A stretch of 64,000 bases of DNA from the NCBI GenBank assembly GCA_000231825.2, contig JH720300.1:1179928-1243927 (forward strand), given 5' to 3'. This document shows positions 1 through 12,440 of the stretch, piece by piece (position 1 is the stretch's first letter; every line of letters starts with the position of its first letter). The position numbers and the translations under genes are program-made. The notes below the pieces were generated by a model. The model ran no database searches, had not been told where the DNA came from, and was given only the letters and a program-made list of their open reading frames with translations. Source of the stretch: Tetrahymena elliotti 4EA (lineage: Eukaryota; Ciliophora; Oligohymenophorea; Hymenostomatida; Tetrahymenidae).

Positions 1-2804
1 AACTTTACCAATATAGACTTCAAGTAGATTAGGTTTGTTAGTGTCAGAGTTAAAGTAATAGTGACGACTGTGATATTAATAGGCTGGATCAAGCATTTAT
101 AAGGCTTCATGTATTTAAGCAATTTAATTAACTATAATATTATTCTCATCAAATTAATTATTGTAAAATTCTCCTTCTTTAAGTGTAAACCTATAACTAG
201 TATCCAAATTTTAAACAGCTTCTATTACATTAGGATTTTTTTAATAAAATTCAGCTACTTCTTGAATATTTTTCAATTACTTTTAAGTTTAACCTTCAAA
301 TAACAGATCACATTCTTATTCGATACCCTAAAAGCCTTAGTAATTTTCAGGTAATTTTTTTTAATTTGCCTAGGCAGCTTCCCCATTTACTTTTGAATTG
401 GCAAAAATTTTCTTTTAAGTTTCATTCATCAAAGATACTTCATGATCGTTATCTTCTTCAAATACTTATTTATATTTTTCAAGATACTCAGCATAGGAAA
501 TAGCCAGATCTGGAATCATAATTTTAAAATTTTTTTAGTAAGGGAATGTTGATAAAGATTCATGACCAAGAGAATTGCGGTATAAAGAAATAGCTGAGTA
601 GTTGAAAATACGTCCATATTAAATATCAGTTGATGATCCCATAATATAATTTCTAGTATCTTCAGCATAACTTGATTTATAGATTTTATCTATACCTATT
701 TGTTTAAATGCATTTGTTTCCTTATTTTAATGATCACTATATGAGTTAGCAAATACTGCAACTACTTTTCTTTTATGAGGAGAAGGGTTCTTGTTTAAAG
801 GATCAAAATGATAATCAAAATTCTTATATTAAGTAATACTATAAATATCACAATCTGCACCTATTGCTTGTAAAGATTAGCGAACTTTAAAAATGCTTTC
901 ACGATCAACTTCACTATTGATTATAAGTAAGACATCTGAAGTGTCTTTAAATTGAAGCTTATCAGACTTTTAAACCTTGAAAATATTTTCTTGGATTGTT
1001 TAGTATTTATTAATTTAATCATCAATATGGCCAATGTCAAGGAAAAATCTAATATTAACAGTATCATAAGCTTAGATGTTTTGATCAATAACCTTGATAG
1101 TACCTTTAAAGTAAATAGTTTCTCCAGGATTAATAGAGGGAATAAATACTTACTTTAATAATTAATAATTTTTAACTTTTTCATCTGGTCTAATAAAGTT
1201 GGATTAGTCCAAAGCCTTTTAAGCCATTTAGTCAGAATTGTTTTATTAATTAATCTTATCTTCATCGGTGCTGTATGGAATAAACTAAACAGATCCAGGT
1301 TTAGATTCGCTATAAACTCTCATATTTAAAAGACGGCCATTTTTAATACCTAAAGGTTTTGAACATTTATTTTTGATTCCAATCACAATAGGTATTTCTT
1401 CATCATCTAAAAAGGAACGAGGTCCAGAAATATATGTTAATTCTACAGGATATTCAATTTTTATAGGAAGATCAAATGAATTAATTCCTTTAAATTCAGC
1501 CTTGACCTTATTCATAACAGCATTGAATTTCAAATTGAATGTTTCATTTAAAGGAGCATTAACTTTTGGTTCCAATTAAGGAGCAATCTTAAATTAAAAC
1601 TCTTTTGGAACTGTGAGGTTTTAAAGACCACCTATAGCCTAGTTATATTCAAAAATATTGGATTTAGCATCCTGAACTATATAAGGATTCTAAAATAGAC
1701 TAAAAGTAATAGGACTAGCTGATGGAGTACTCATTTCGGAATCATTAATTACTGTTATTTAGGTTGAAAGGGTTTCACCAGGTTCTATAATTGAATCACT
1801 AGAAACCAATGGTCTTACAGAATTCATAGCCAAATTAAACAGTTTTTTAAAAATTCTTTTCTATTCTATAACAAGAAAGTAGTAGCAACCATATTTTCCA
1901 TCCTTACCACTTTTTCCTTCAGGCCCTCTTTATCCTTCTCTTCCATTTGTTCCTCTTTGGCCTCCTTATTAATCTTTCAAAATTAATTAAAATAAAGATT
2001 TAATATAAATTTATAAGTGTTCAATTAAAAATATTAATCAATCAATGTAATCATTACGATCTTAAATGTTTTATGCTTGATTATATTTAATATAACTGAT
2101 ATCAAATTAATTTTATTTTATTTTTTTCTTTATTACTTTTAACTCCATCAAAGCCAGTAAAACTTTTTCCACCTTCTCCTGCAAAACCATAAGGACCACA
2201 ATTGCCTCCTTTTCCACCTTATCCACCACTTCCGAAAGCAACACTGATTTGATTAATAAGGAAGAGTAAATCTGTTTCTTTTTCACTGACTTGAATGCAG
2301 ACTTCTCCTCCATTACCTCCATCTCCTCCGTTTCCCCCTTTGCCACCATTGCCTCCGTTACCTCCGTTTCCTCCTTTAGTTCCATTAACACCTTGTCTAG
2401 CATCTACTCCTTTTCCACCTTTTCCCCCTTTTTAATTAAAATTTTTAAATTATGATTTATTATTATTAATTTAAATTATAAAATTATCTACCAGTTCCAC
2501 CTTAGCCTCCATAGCCTCCTTTACCACCTTTTCCACCATCTGCATAAATCATAATAGAGCATTTATCAGAGCCAATAATTTCACCAGTTTTCTTACCATT
2601 TACTATCAATTCGTTACCATTTGATCTGATATCTACTTATACTTATCCTGCATCTTATCCTTGGCCTCCATCACCAGCTGGAAGGCCATCTGAACCATTT
2701 TAACCATGGCATCCATTAGGATTACCATCAGCTCCTTTCTAACCAGTTTTACCATCTGATCCGTCTTTACCATCTTAACCACTGTACCTTAGTATATAAA
2801 CCAT
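1..2804 (-). CDS. glycine-rich, partly collagen-like protein, 5' part of gene
   Basis: Minus-strand gene starting at ATG 2804 (MVYILRYSGQ...) and running off the left edge; about 859 codons are visible with TAA/TAG read as Gln. There are three exons: 2804-2492, 2427-2137 and 1973 to the edge. The introns at 2491-2428 (64 nt) and 2136-1974 (163 nt) have GT-AG borders and consistent phases. Residues about 9-50 contain Gly-X-Y triplets (GQDGKDGSDGKTGQKG). More Gly-Gly-X tracts follow on both sides of intron 1, and a second Gly-X-Y tract (GTNGREGQRGPEGKSGKDG) opens exon 3. The remaining 600 or so residues are non-repetitive, with stretches such as KRKVVAVFANSYSDH that I cannot assign to a family. 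No signal peptide is evident at the chosen start. The Gly-X-Y runs suggest short triple-helical or flexible segments; this is inference. The gene is divergent from, and unrelated to, the array to its right. Confidence 0.8.
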
Positions 2805-5330
2805 TTCTTAAAGAAGTATTTATTTTTAAAAAAATTTGGAATATGTAATTTATTTTTATAAATTTGAGATGATAAAAAGTGAGATATTAATTTTATTTTA
2901 ATTGCTTGAAGGAGATCAAATAATGATTAAAAACTGATTGAGATCAAATAATTTTTGTAAGAATTTCATTTGTTAAAAGATTAATTAATAAGAATTAGAT
3001 TGTAGCCAAAAAATTACCATAATTCATCAGAATATAAAACTTCTATAAAAATGAAGATAAAAATAAGTAATAGTAGCGAAATATCTATAAAAAAAAAAGC
3101 GAATCAAACTAAATAAAACTAAATAGCAAGAAATGTTTTTAATCTTGAATTATCATTATTATCAACTCATTTAAATTACAATAATAATAAAGGAAAAACA
3201 AAATAAATATTAAAAATTATTTGATCTCAAAAATTAATAATTTTTTTAGTCACCCTTTAGCTCCTAATAATATGACATAGGAATTGAGAAATGAATATTT
3301 ATTAAGAGAATTATTTTAGAATAAGCTTATAATCATTTAGTACAGAAGCATAAATGTTTTATTTTTCAAAAATTGATAAAGCTGCAAATAGATACTGTTT
3401 ATTCTTAATAGAAATTAAAAAAACGATCTTAAATAAAATTTTTTACTTAGAAAATATTAGAAGTCAAAAATTAATATATTTACCTAGAAAAAATATCCAT
3501 CTAAAATTAATTAAAATCTATTTGCTCATATACAAAGCTTAAATTTTATATTATTTCAAAAATCTCACCTCTGCTCATAAGTTGTTTTAGGTGATAAGAT
3601 AGTTGAAATTTTTAAAAAGAAGATAATATTAACTAAATATATTTAAATTTTTAGATTGATACACAACCAATATAATTCCATCCAAAATTATTTTATTTTA
3701 ATTTTTTTCCTTTTTTTTGTTTTCTTCTACTATTTACATTAAAAATTTAATAAATACGTAATTACTAACATTTCAAAAAATTAAAAGATAAATATTAATT
3801 TTATTTGATTTGAAACATTTCAATTTATTTTTAGAGCTAAGATAAAAAATTATTTGGTAGAATGAAATTAAAAATCTGTAATTAATAAAAATCTAGATAT
3901 AAAAAATAAATTAATTTTTAAGCATTAAGTGTTAATTAATCAGATTATTGAAATAAAGAAATAAAAGATTGTAAAATTACAAAAATTTTTTAATTTATTA
4001 ATAGAAAAAATAATCTACTTGTTCACTTAATAGAAATAATCTTTAATTAATTAATAAGCAGTTAAGGTACTATTAAATGAATTAATTCATTTTCTTGTAT
4101 CTAAAAAATTTTAAATAAATAATTAGAAGATTTTGGCACTTTATTCTTCTCATCATTTATAAACAAGAGTGGCAATTTTAAAATTTTTAGAAAAAAAATC
4201 AATAAAACATTAAATTCAATAATAAGTACTTATCACTCTAAATTTAAAAATATAAAAACAAAATTTAATAACTACTAATTAACTATTTGTATTTGATCTC
4301 ATAAAAGGCGTTTTTGAGCTTAGTAATTTTAAATCAAAAATTTTCAAAGAAATGTGTTTTAAATATTATTTTTAGCAAATACGTAATTTCATAAATAATT
4401 TCAAATAACAAAAATATGTAAATCTGAATCTTTTGAAAGTAAAATTTGTATTAACAATTAACATTAATATTGATAGAATTAAAAAATTATTCTGCTTTTA
4501 ATCATATTTTTCTCAAGTTTAAATACATTTCTTAGTTATAATATCAAGGATGATTGCTTAATAAAATTTTTCAAGATAAAATTGCTCAAAATACTTTAAT
4601 TTAAGTTTGATAAAAATTCAATGAGTTTGACTTTAGTTTTACTCATTACAAGAAACAGTGGATCAATTTTTTTTCTTTCAAAATGAATTTAAATTATAGA
4701 GATAAGTTTACTTATTAATTCAATAATGTGTAGAATTATTTTTAAATGGTTTCAATATTGAGATAGAAACTTATATTTATTATTACTTTGGTGGATTCAA
4801 AAATATTTTCCCCATCCACAACCTCACTTAAATTAAATAAATTAGAGTATAATCTGGATAATTTTCTTAGATTTTATGTACTTAAAATTATTTTTATTTT
4901 TTTGATTTGAGTAAAATTATTTTTATTAAAATAATGGTTTCACAATTAAAAAATATTAGTTTTTTAATATAAAAAATGTTTCTATTCTTTCTTTCAAAGT
5001 AAAAAAAATTGAAAAATACTTTAAAATTCTATTGAAATTTTTGTAAAGTATAAAATAAAAAATTGAAAATGGAAGAATTATTGACTGATTTTTTGATTTC
5101 TAAAAGGTATTGAACAAAATGTATCATGGTTAATATCTTCAATTAAATGATATACTTTATTTTATTTCCTAGTTAATGAAATTATTTATATATTTAATCA
5201 CTTTTGTTTTCAAAATATTTCTAACAAAGTTATTGTTTATATCTTAAGTATACTAATTTATTTGACTTAATTAAATTAAACAAAAAAAGATTTTTGGAAA
5301 GACTAATTATAGATTTTATATTATTTAGTT
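2805..5330. other. intergenic region, no gene seen
   Basis: This interval separates the minus-strand Gly-rich gene from P1, so it must hold both promoters. It is very AT-rich, with many homopolymer runs and frequent TGA in all frames, and I see no frame that stays open for a credible exon. It contains four copies of a 10-mer, GAGATCAAAT or its complement, reported separately. Short open stretches at 3272-3370 and 3354-3542 have no family resemblance. Confidence 0.6.
2912..4300. repeat. four dispersed copies of GAGATCAAAT, two per strand
   Basis: The 10-mer GAGATCAAAT occurs at 2912-2921 and 2940-2949. Its reverse complement ATTTGATCTC occurs at 3219-3228 and 4291-4300. The first two copies lie 28 bp apart just upstream of the Gly-rich gene's start. 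A mixed-base word repeated this often in 1.4 kb of AT-rich DNA may be a binding site or may be chance. Confidence 0.4.
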
Positions 5331-8300
5331 ATGTTTTTAAGGCAAAAAATGTTGATAAAAATATTATTTTTCATGAAAATTATTTTTCTCAGTTAAACTA
5401 CTTTATGCTAAAGAGTAATTTAGCTGCAATCTCTAGTGATAGAATAATATTATTTAAGTTAAAGAATGGAATTATCAAATCACTATTAAAAGGGATAAGA
5501 CATCTACTATCTTATAAATATAAGTTTAGTTGGAGAATTTCATCTATATGATCTAATAATTTATACTGAAGAAGAGTTAATCAACAGTGTATTTTCTATG
5601 AAAACAGAAATACAGTACCCTATTCATGAAGATATTTGTTAGACTAAATTGCTTTAGAATAATAGATTATGTATAGATCAGCTCAATAAATTTAAAGATA
5701 GCAAAAAAGTAATCTATTAGTTAAAATTAAGGTGCCTATCTGATATTTGTATGACTAGACACTACTTTATTATTCAAAAAAGAGGCTAGTCAGGTAAATT
5801 TATTTTTCTAATCAGATTTAATGGATTAAATTTTTTTAAAATGTGCAAAAAAAGTTGAAAACCAAGAGAATAAAAATTATTAGATCATCTAAAAGTTCTT
5901 ATTCAAATAGACTAATTCATTCAGATTTTACTTCACTTAAAACTTCTAAAATTTAGACAAGATAATTCCACTTGCTGATGAGAATCACCCCTGCTATGAT
6001 AAAATACAATAACATTATTAGTCTAATTTAGTAGATATTAGATGTTAGGATGAAGTAGAAGTAGTATTTGTTCTCTAGTATTATGATATTAAATTTCATT
6101 TATAAAAAGTAGAGAAATATTTAGAGTTATCACCTAAGGTTAAATACGATTTTTATTAATTTAAAACAAAGTAATTCTTTGTGTTAGGATTTATTACTTT
6201 AATGATTGATGAACAAGAAATAATATTACTTGATTAAAATATATATTAAATTTCAGAATTGGAAGAATTTCAAGGTAAAATGAAACTTTCTTGCAATGAG
6301 ACCTCTTTTATTTTATTTGAAACTAAAATAAATGATATTCCTACCAAATACATTCATATTTAAACCTCAAAAGAATAATACTAAATATATAAATTTTTTG
6401 ATGATACTTTTGATGTTTATTTAGATTATTTTGGTTAAGAAATATGTTTTTAGTTTTTTACAAGCAATTTTATCTTATATGAAGAAGACATAGTTAATAT
6501 TAATCAAAAAATTACTAATTCTAAAACACCTGATTAGTTAGAGTAAGAGAGTTCTGTTGTGAGAATCTTGTATAAAATTAATCAGGAAATTTGTCTTGAA
6601 TATTAAAGATATAATAAGAATACTCTCTCAATAGCTCCCTTTGTAATTTATAGTAAACATTTTCAACAAAATTTTTTTTTTTCATAAAAAAATGTTAAAA
6701 TATAGACAAAATGTATGGAGATATTTTTATAAATTACTACAAAAAATCAGGAAATAATAAAATAAACAATAATAGTTTTAAATATTTTATCCCAATATAC
6801 TCCAATTCAAGAATTTTAAACTTTAGAAAATATATTGCCACTTCGGATAAAAAAACAAGTATTTGCCTATAAACAGATAGCAATGAAGTAATTTCATTAA
6901 AAAAATAATAATAATATATTAAATAACCCTTTTTATAAAAGTTAGAGATAAAATTGAAGGTAAAAAACTTGAAAGAATTTAAGTTTTTGAATAAAAAAAA
7001 TTCATGTTTCACTTTTGAAAAATTACAAATTGAATATGCTAAAATTGATTATCCTTAAAATAGCTTTTTTAAATCAAATTCAAGGATATTATTTAAGTTT
7101 AATTATTATACAGACAATATCAAACATGATTTGCTTTTAATCAATTCTCAAACTCATTATAAAATGAAGAGGATGTAAAATTTTTTATTGATACAGTTTT
7201 AGAAAAATTTAATTGATAGGTATATTAATTCTGTTTTGAATTTTGCTAAGTTTTTTTATAAAATAAATATTTATTTTGCAGATAAAAAAAATATTTTATA
7301 CTTAGCTGGAGTAATTTATTCTGATTATTTTTTATTTCTTCAAGAGAGTTTTTTCACAAATAACTATGACAACTATTCCATTTATTTACAGTTATGCTAT
7401 GATTATTGGGTATCAGTTGATATCTATCTATTGCAAATTGATTTTAAATATAATTATGCTTAAATTCCTTTAGTTACCTAGCCTTTCCTGGTTATCTAAA
7501 AATCTTAATTTTAAATGTTTTCTGATAAATTAAAAATAGTAAAAAAGCCAATCATGTAAGTCGGTTTTTCTAATAAAGAGTAACTAGAAAAAATTGAAGT
7601 TTTTGATTTCTATGGTGATTTAAATGAAACCATTGAGATTATTTTTGATTTAAGTATCCCTATATCAGCAACTTTATACTTTGAAGAACTAACTCTAATC
7701 AACTAATAATAAAGCTAAAATTACTTTACTGATAAATACTTTTATTTTTGGAATGATGAAGAAATAGGATTTGAATATAAAAGCAATTTCTATTATAAAT
7801 TTATTTATGCTCCTCAAGAAATCGAAAAATCTACAAATATAAATTTAAAAAATATTTAATATTCTGAAGTTCTGCATAAATAATGGTGTGATGGCATAAA
7901 GAAGGATAAATCAATTGGGTTATATCTAATAGTATTAAATGAAAATTATAATACCAGTAACGAAATAGAAATCAGCATAAATTAAGGTAAATTATAATTT
8001 TAATTTAATAATTTAATAAATAAAATTTTAAACTAAAAGATAGTAAAAATAGATAAGAAATAATACATGATATTTATAATGTTTGTCATGCAATTAATAT
8101 AATTTTAAGGAACAATTTAAATTTACCAATAACACACTATCTAATAGGTATAAAGTAAAAATAAGTAGAGGAATATTATTTTTAAACATTTTAAATTAAT
8201 GATTAAAATCACAATTTCTTTATTTAAAAGCTAAGTTAGAAATAAAATTTTACTTTTAAACATCTTAACATCAAAAAATAATTTGTTTGGGATTTTAATT

Positions 8301-10585
8301 TGAATATTCTGCCAATAATATTTGAAAAATTAGAAATCTATGAAGTCAAACATATTTTTGATAAAAATTATATTTATAAAATAAATATTCTGCCTTACTA
8401 AAAATATAAACTTATAATCATCACTAATTAGCAAGATCTAAATCCTACAGCCCACTATTTCTTTGAAATGGAAGATTTTTCTAAAAATAAGTATTTTTCA
8501 ATAAACTAAGATTATGAAAAAAAGAATATTGTTAACATAGATAATCCAATAATATATACAGAAAATCAATTTTATCTTTGCTTAATTAAATTTTAATCTT
8601 TCGATTATGATTTATATATTTAGATATCTATTGTTCATGAACACTTGACTGCAAAATTAAATTAGAAAAATATTTTATCTAATTAAAGGATGTTAATATT
8701 CTTTGATGAAGAAGAATAAAATAGCCAATTCATTACAATAAATATTTAAAACCAAGATCTCTTTATCATACCTTGCATTTTAGATATAAATGATTTGGAA
8801 ACAAATTAATAAAAAAGATAAAATTACTTATTATTTAAAGGTTTATATATTCTTAACTATTTTGACGTAACCCTTCAAGTTGATACTATTTTTAGAACTT
8901 CTTAGATGTACTTTGACAGGGAATTTGAATTATTAACATAAGTATTATTTTTTAGTTAATTAAATTATTTAAAACTCAATTAATTATTAACTTAATTAAA
9001 GGGAGATTCTAAATCCATATTTTTTTAAAATTAAATAAAAAGAGCAATAATTAAAATTTATAAACAATTTTTTTTGTTAAAATTTTAATTAAAAATAACA
9101 CTCTCTTTAAAATGAAAAAGATAAATTAAAAATTTTACAAATCATCGAATAAATAATTTATTATTTATTAATTTTTTTTTTATTGTGCATAGTCAAAAAG
9201 AAATGAAGAAATAATCAGTTAAAAGAAATGCCTATGGGTTGTATAGAAATAAATAAATTATGAAAAATAAGATTTAAAAAGTTACTTTTATTTTGAAGAG
9301 AAAGAAGATATCACTCTAGACTTAAGCAATAATAGTATTTTAAATATTGATGAAATCATGCATTAAAGAAGAATGTAAAAATCTTACTTCTTAATAAGAG
9401 TAAATGATTTTTAGAAAAATAACACTTTATTTATTTTTAAAGAGAGTAATTTATTCTCTTTTGATTCTTAGATAGTTATTTCCTTGAGATTCTTTTCAAA
9501 AAATGGATAGTATTAAAATATTTTTGTTTTTTCAAAAGATTAGAATTTAGAAATTGATATAGGAAATGCTTAATACATAGAAGTTGATGTTTTTTAAAAA
9601 ATTACTTATTTTAATTTACTAATAGTTTAAAATTCTATCTAATATGTGATTTAAGAATCAAATTAGTTAAAATTCAAAAATAATGAGCAAATTTTGCTTT
9701 TCAAAAAATAAGGGTATAATTTGATAATATATTTATATGATTAAGATAGCTAATAATTAGGTAAGAAAATATAATTAGACAAAGGGAATTATCTAATGTC
9801 TTCCTCAGATATTTAAATCTAAATTACAAAAATTTTTTCTTTTAATTCTAAATAAATATGTGGATATAGAATTTAGGCTAATTTATAGTAAGAGATAAAA
9901 ATAGAAATATAATTTTTAAAAGATTTAGAAATAAGTGATAGTTTGATAGATATTATTTTAGATGATAACAATAAAAGCTCATTTTATAACTTGAAGTTTG
10001 AATTAACAAATAATAATATAAATTAGCTAAATTTGAGAATTTCATATGGTCTTTTAGATTAATTTCTAGCATCACACTTTTAGGGAATCGTATAAAAAAA
10101 TAAAAGTGTTGGATTAATTATCATGAATTCAAAAGAACGTTATCACTTACAAAAGTATATTTTACACATTAACTAAGTAGGAATTGTAAAATTTTTATTA
10201 ATTCTTATCATTTTACTTAATAATTTCAAAATTTTTTAATAAATAGAGTCGAAATGTAAATTATTTAGTGTCATCAAGAATAATAAAATTTGACTTTCAA
10301 GAAAATTTTAATGGATAAAATTTTGAAATAGAGCTATAGAATTTAATTTTAATAGCAAATCATAGTTAGTACTTAAGAATATACTTAAAATCAAATAAGC
10401 TTATGATTCCTGTAAGTCCAATAATACATATCCCAAAAGGATATCTTTTCCAACATAAAATAACAGAATTCAATTAAAAATAATAAAAATTTTTGTTAAT
10501 AATCTCACTTATATTTTTAATTTTAATTATTACATTATTTGTAATTGCATTAATTATTAGAAATCTTATTTTTATCAAAATTTGA
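5331..10585 (+). CDS. P1, large single-pass membrane protein of the array family (1620 aa)
   Basis: Seven exons, with introns at 5794-5854, 6653-6705, 6888-6941, 7987-8039, 8942-9042 and 10177-10246. Every junction keeps frame, giving 1621 codons ending at TGA 10583-10585. ATG 5331 is chosen because it gives exon 1 the same 463-nt length as in P4 and P6, and opens a signal peptide (MFLRQKMLIKILFFMKIIFL...LC). The N-terminal domain keeps KGQDIYYLI, EDICQ, LCID and RCLSDIC, but has Asn-Ser where relatives have the first Cys (GNCS/GYCS). The C-terminus keeps YLRIYL and a PVSP version of PFSQ, then one membrane helix (LLIISLIFLILIITLFVIAL) and the tail IIRNLIFIKI. It is the most divergent member together with P2, and the only one with the 101-nt intron inside the exon-5 region. 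Function is not recognised; a surface location is inferred from the topology. Confidence 0.85.
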
Positions 10586-10721
10586 AAATAAGGTATCCAT
10601 CTCCACTCAGCTTAATTTGATAAAAAATCAACAAAAATTGAGAGAATTATGAAATTTAACAATTATTTTAATTTATTTAATTACTGTAATTAATGTTTTT
10701 ATGTCTTGTTAATAAAAAATT

Positions 10722-11015
10722 AATTAATAACCTTTACTATCAATAAAAAGTATTAATTGTTGTTTGAAAGACATTTCAAAGTGTTTAAGAAGGAATAAAT
10801 AGCATCTTAACAATAAGTGAAGAGTCTAATAATTATCTGTATTTAGAAATAAATTATGCACATTCTTTGAGTTATTTTATGTTAATTTATGTTATTATTA
10901 GACTGTTAAATTGAATTGAATTATGAGGTAATTATCTTTTTTATAAAAAATTTATGATTTTAAGAGAAAAAGTGCTTAAAAGAGGCTGAGTAATATATAA
11001 GGCATAAAGATACTA
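10722..11015. repeat. direct repeat copy 1 (diverged)
   Basis: About 290 bp that recurs with substitutions and small indels at 12171-12440. Shared landmarks in order: TTAATAACCT, TTTGAAAGACATT, AAGAGTCTAA, TTTAGAAATAAATTATGCACA, and ATTTATGATTTTAAGAGAAAAAG. No coding frame is conserved between the two copies. Confidence 0.75.
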
Positions 11016-11284
11016 AATTTATATTCAAATTACCTAATTTACCATAAATTTTTAGAGCTAATTAATAGGAATTTATAAGCAGGGGAAAATTTAACAAGTA
11101 AGCCTTAAAATTATAAAATGTAAAATTATGAAATATTTTTTTATTAATTAATTATTCAACTTTTTACTTTAAAGATCATTTATTTATTAGCTTATCCTTC
11201 AAAATTAAAATTAAACAATTTGACCTAAAACTCATAAAATCTTTTTCATTTTTATATTTAATTCATTAGATACAACACTTCCAT

Positions 11285-11326
11285 GAATTAAATTCTTGTA
11301 GATGCTGGAATGCAAGAATTTAATTC
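11285..11326. repeat. perfect 14-bp inverted repeat with 14-nt loop
   Basis: GAATTAAATTCTTG at 11285-11298 is the exact complement of CAAGAATTTAATTC at 11313-11326. The loop is 14 nt and contains GATGCTGG. It could form a hairpin in RNA or a cruciform in DNA. No transcript or gene is evident around it. Confidence 0.7.
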
Positions 11327-11429
11327 CTGTTTGTGTAATAAATTAGATTAATAAATTTTATAATTATTTAAAAAATGTTTGAATTTTAGAATATTTTTAT
11401 AATTTTTATAATTATATATATATATGTAT

Positions 11430-11459
11430 AGTACCCTAGGGTACTGCCTTTTTCAAGGC
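11430..11459. repeat. 16-bp palindrome abutting a short hairpin
   Basis: AGTACCCTAGGGTACT (11430-11445) is a perfect palindrome. It is directly followed by GCCTT-TTTC-AAGGC (11446-11459), a 5-bp stem with a 4-nt loop. It stands out for its G+C in otherwise AT-rich spacer, next to a TA repeat. Confidence 0.7.
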
Positions 11460-12170
11460 TATACACTTGAAATTTTAGATAGTACTGTTAATAGATAGAA
11501 ATATATTTCAGAATTTTCATTCACAAAACTTCCCACCTCTAAATATTTTATATAAAATTTTATTTATAAAAATCTGTATTTACATCAAATTTGATTAAAT
11601 CCGATACTATCGACAGGATCAACTATATTAAATTTTGTTCCTTTATAGACAATAGTTGAAGAGTCAAACATCAAGTTATCTTAAGTAATTAAATACTAGT
11701 TGAAAATATATTTTTATGTGGCCTATTTCAAACAGTCTATACTGTTTTCTTAATATTAAAATTTTAAGGCTCAAACAAACAAAGAAATAAAGAGTTCCCT
11801 ATTTGAATTAAATTTTCAATTTTCACATTTAGAATGACAAAAAAAATAAATACATATTTCATCATAGCTCCGCTTGATGAGCATTAAAAGCTGAAAAATT
11901 TAGCTTGAGTTAAATAGTTTTATTGATTAGTTGTGAGCAAAGTTGAAAGATACAGCAAACTATTTTACTACTATTTTGATTAAATAAAAAAATTTTGATA
12001 AGAATTACTGTTTCTATGAGATAATAAGACTGTGTTAAATTATTAAGCCTTTATATAATATATGTAGCAAGTATATTTCCTTCTAAATTATATAAACTGT
12101 ACCTCCATTTTGGATTTTGGTATGACTTATAAATTATAGCACTTGTTTCCTTTTAAAAAGTGAATTAATA

Positions 12171-12440
12171 ACCTCTTTTTTAAATAAAAAGTACATGCTG
12201 TTATTTGAAAGACATTGCTACTTGTCTAAAAGGGAATAGTCTCTTAATAATAAGATAAGAGTCTAAGAATTATAAATATTTAGAAATAAATTATGCACAT
12301 TTTTTAGAATTAATATTTATTATTAGGCTATTAAATTGAATTTAATTAAGAGAAAATTATCTTTTTTACTCAAATTTATGATTTTAAGAGAAAAAGAGTT
12401 TAAAAGCGATTGAGTATTATTTAAGAAATAAAGATAATAA
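12171..12440. repeat. direct repeat copy 2 (diverged)
   Basis: Second copy of the repeat at 10722-11015, in the same orientation and with the landmarks in the same order. It is about 20 bp shorter because of deletions. The two copies flank the structured sequences at 11285-11459. Confidence 0.75.

Noticed and set aside
1285..2403. Standard-code open frames on both strands within the Gly-rich gene
   Set aside because: The one at 1285-1575 is part of the real exon cut at Gln codons. Those at 1373-1579 and 2113-2403 are other-frame shadows of the same exons.
3272..3370. Short ciliate-code frame starting MTQELRNEYLLRELF
   Set aside because: Only about 34 codons, no splice partner and no relative in the window.
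6880..6960. Apparent frameshift in P1 near 6950
   Set aside because: It disappears when introns 6653-6705 and 6888-6941 are removed, and all exon phases then agree.
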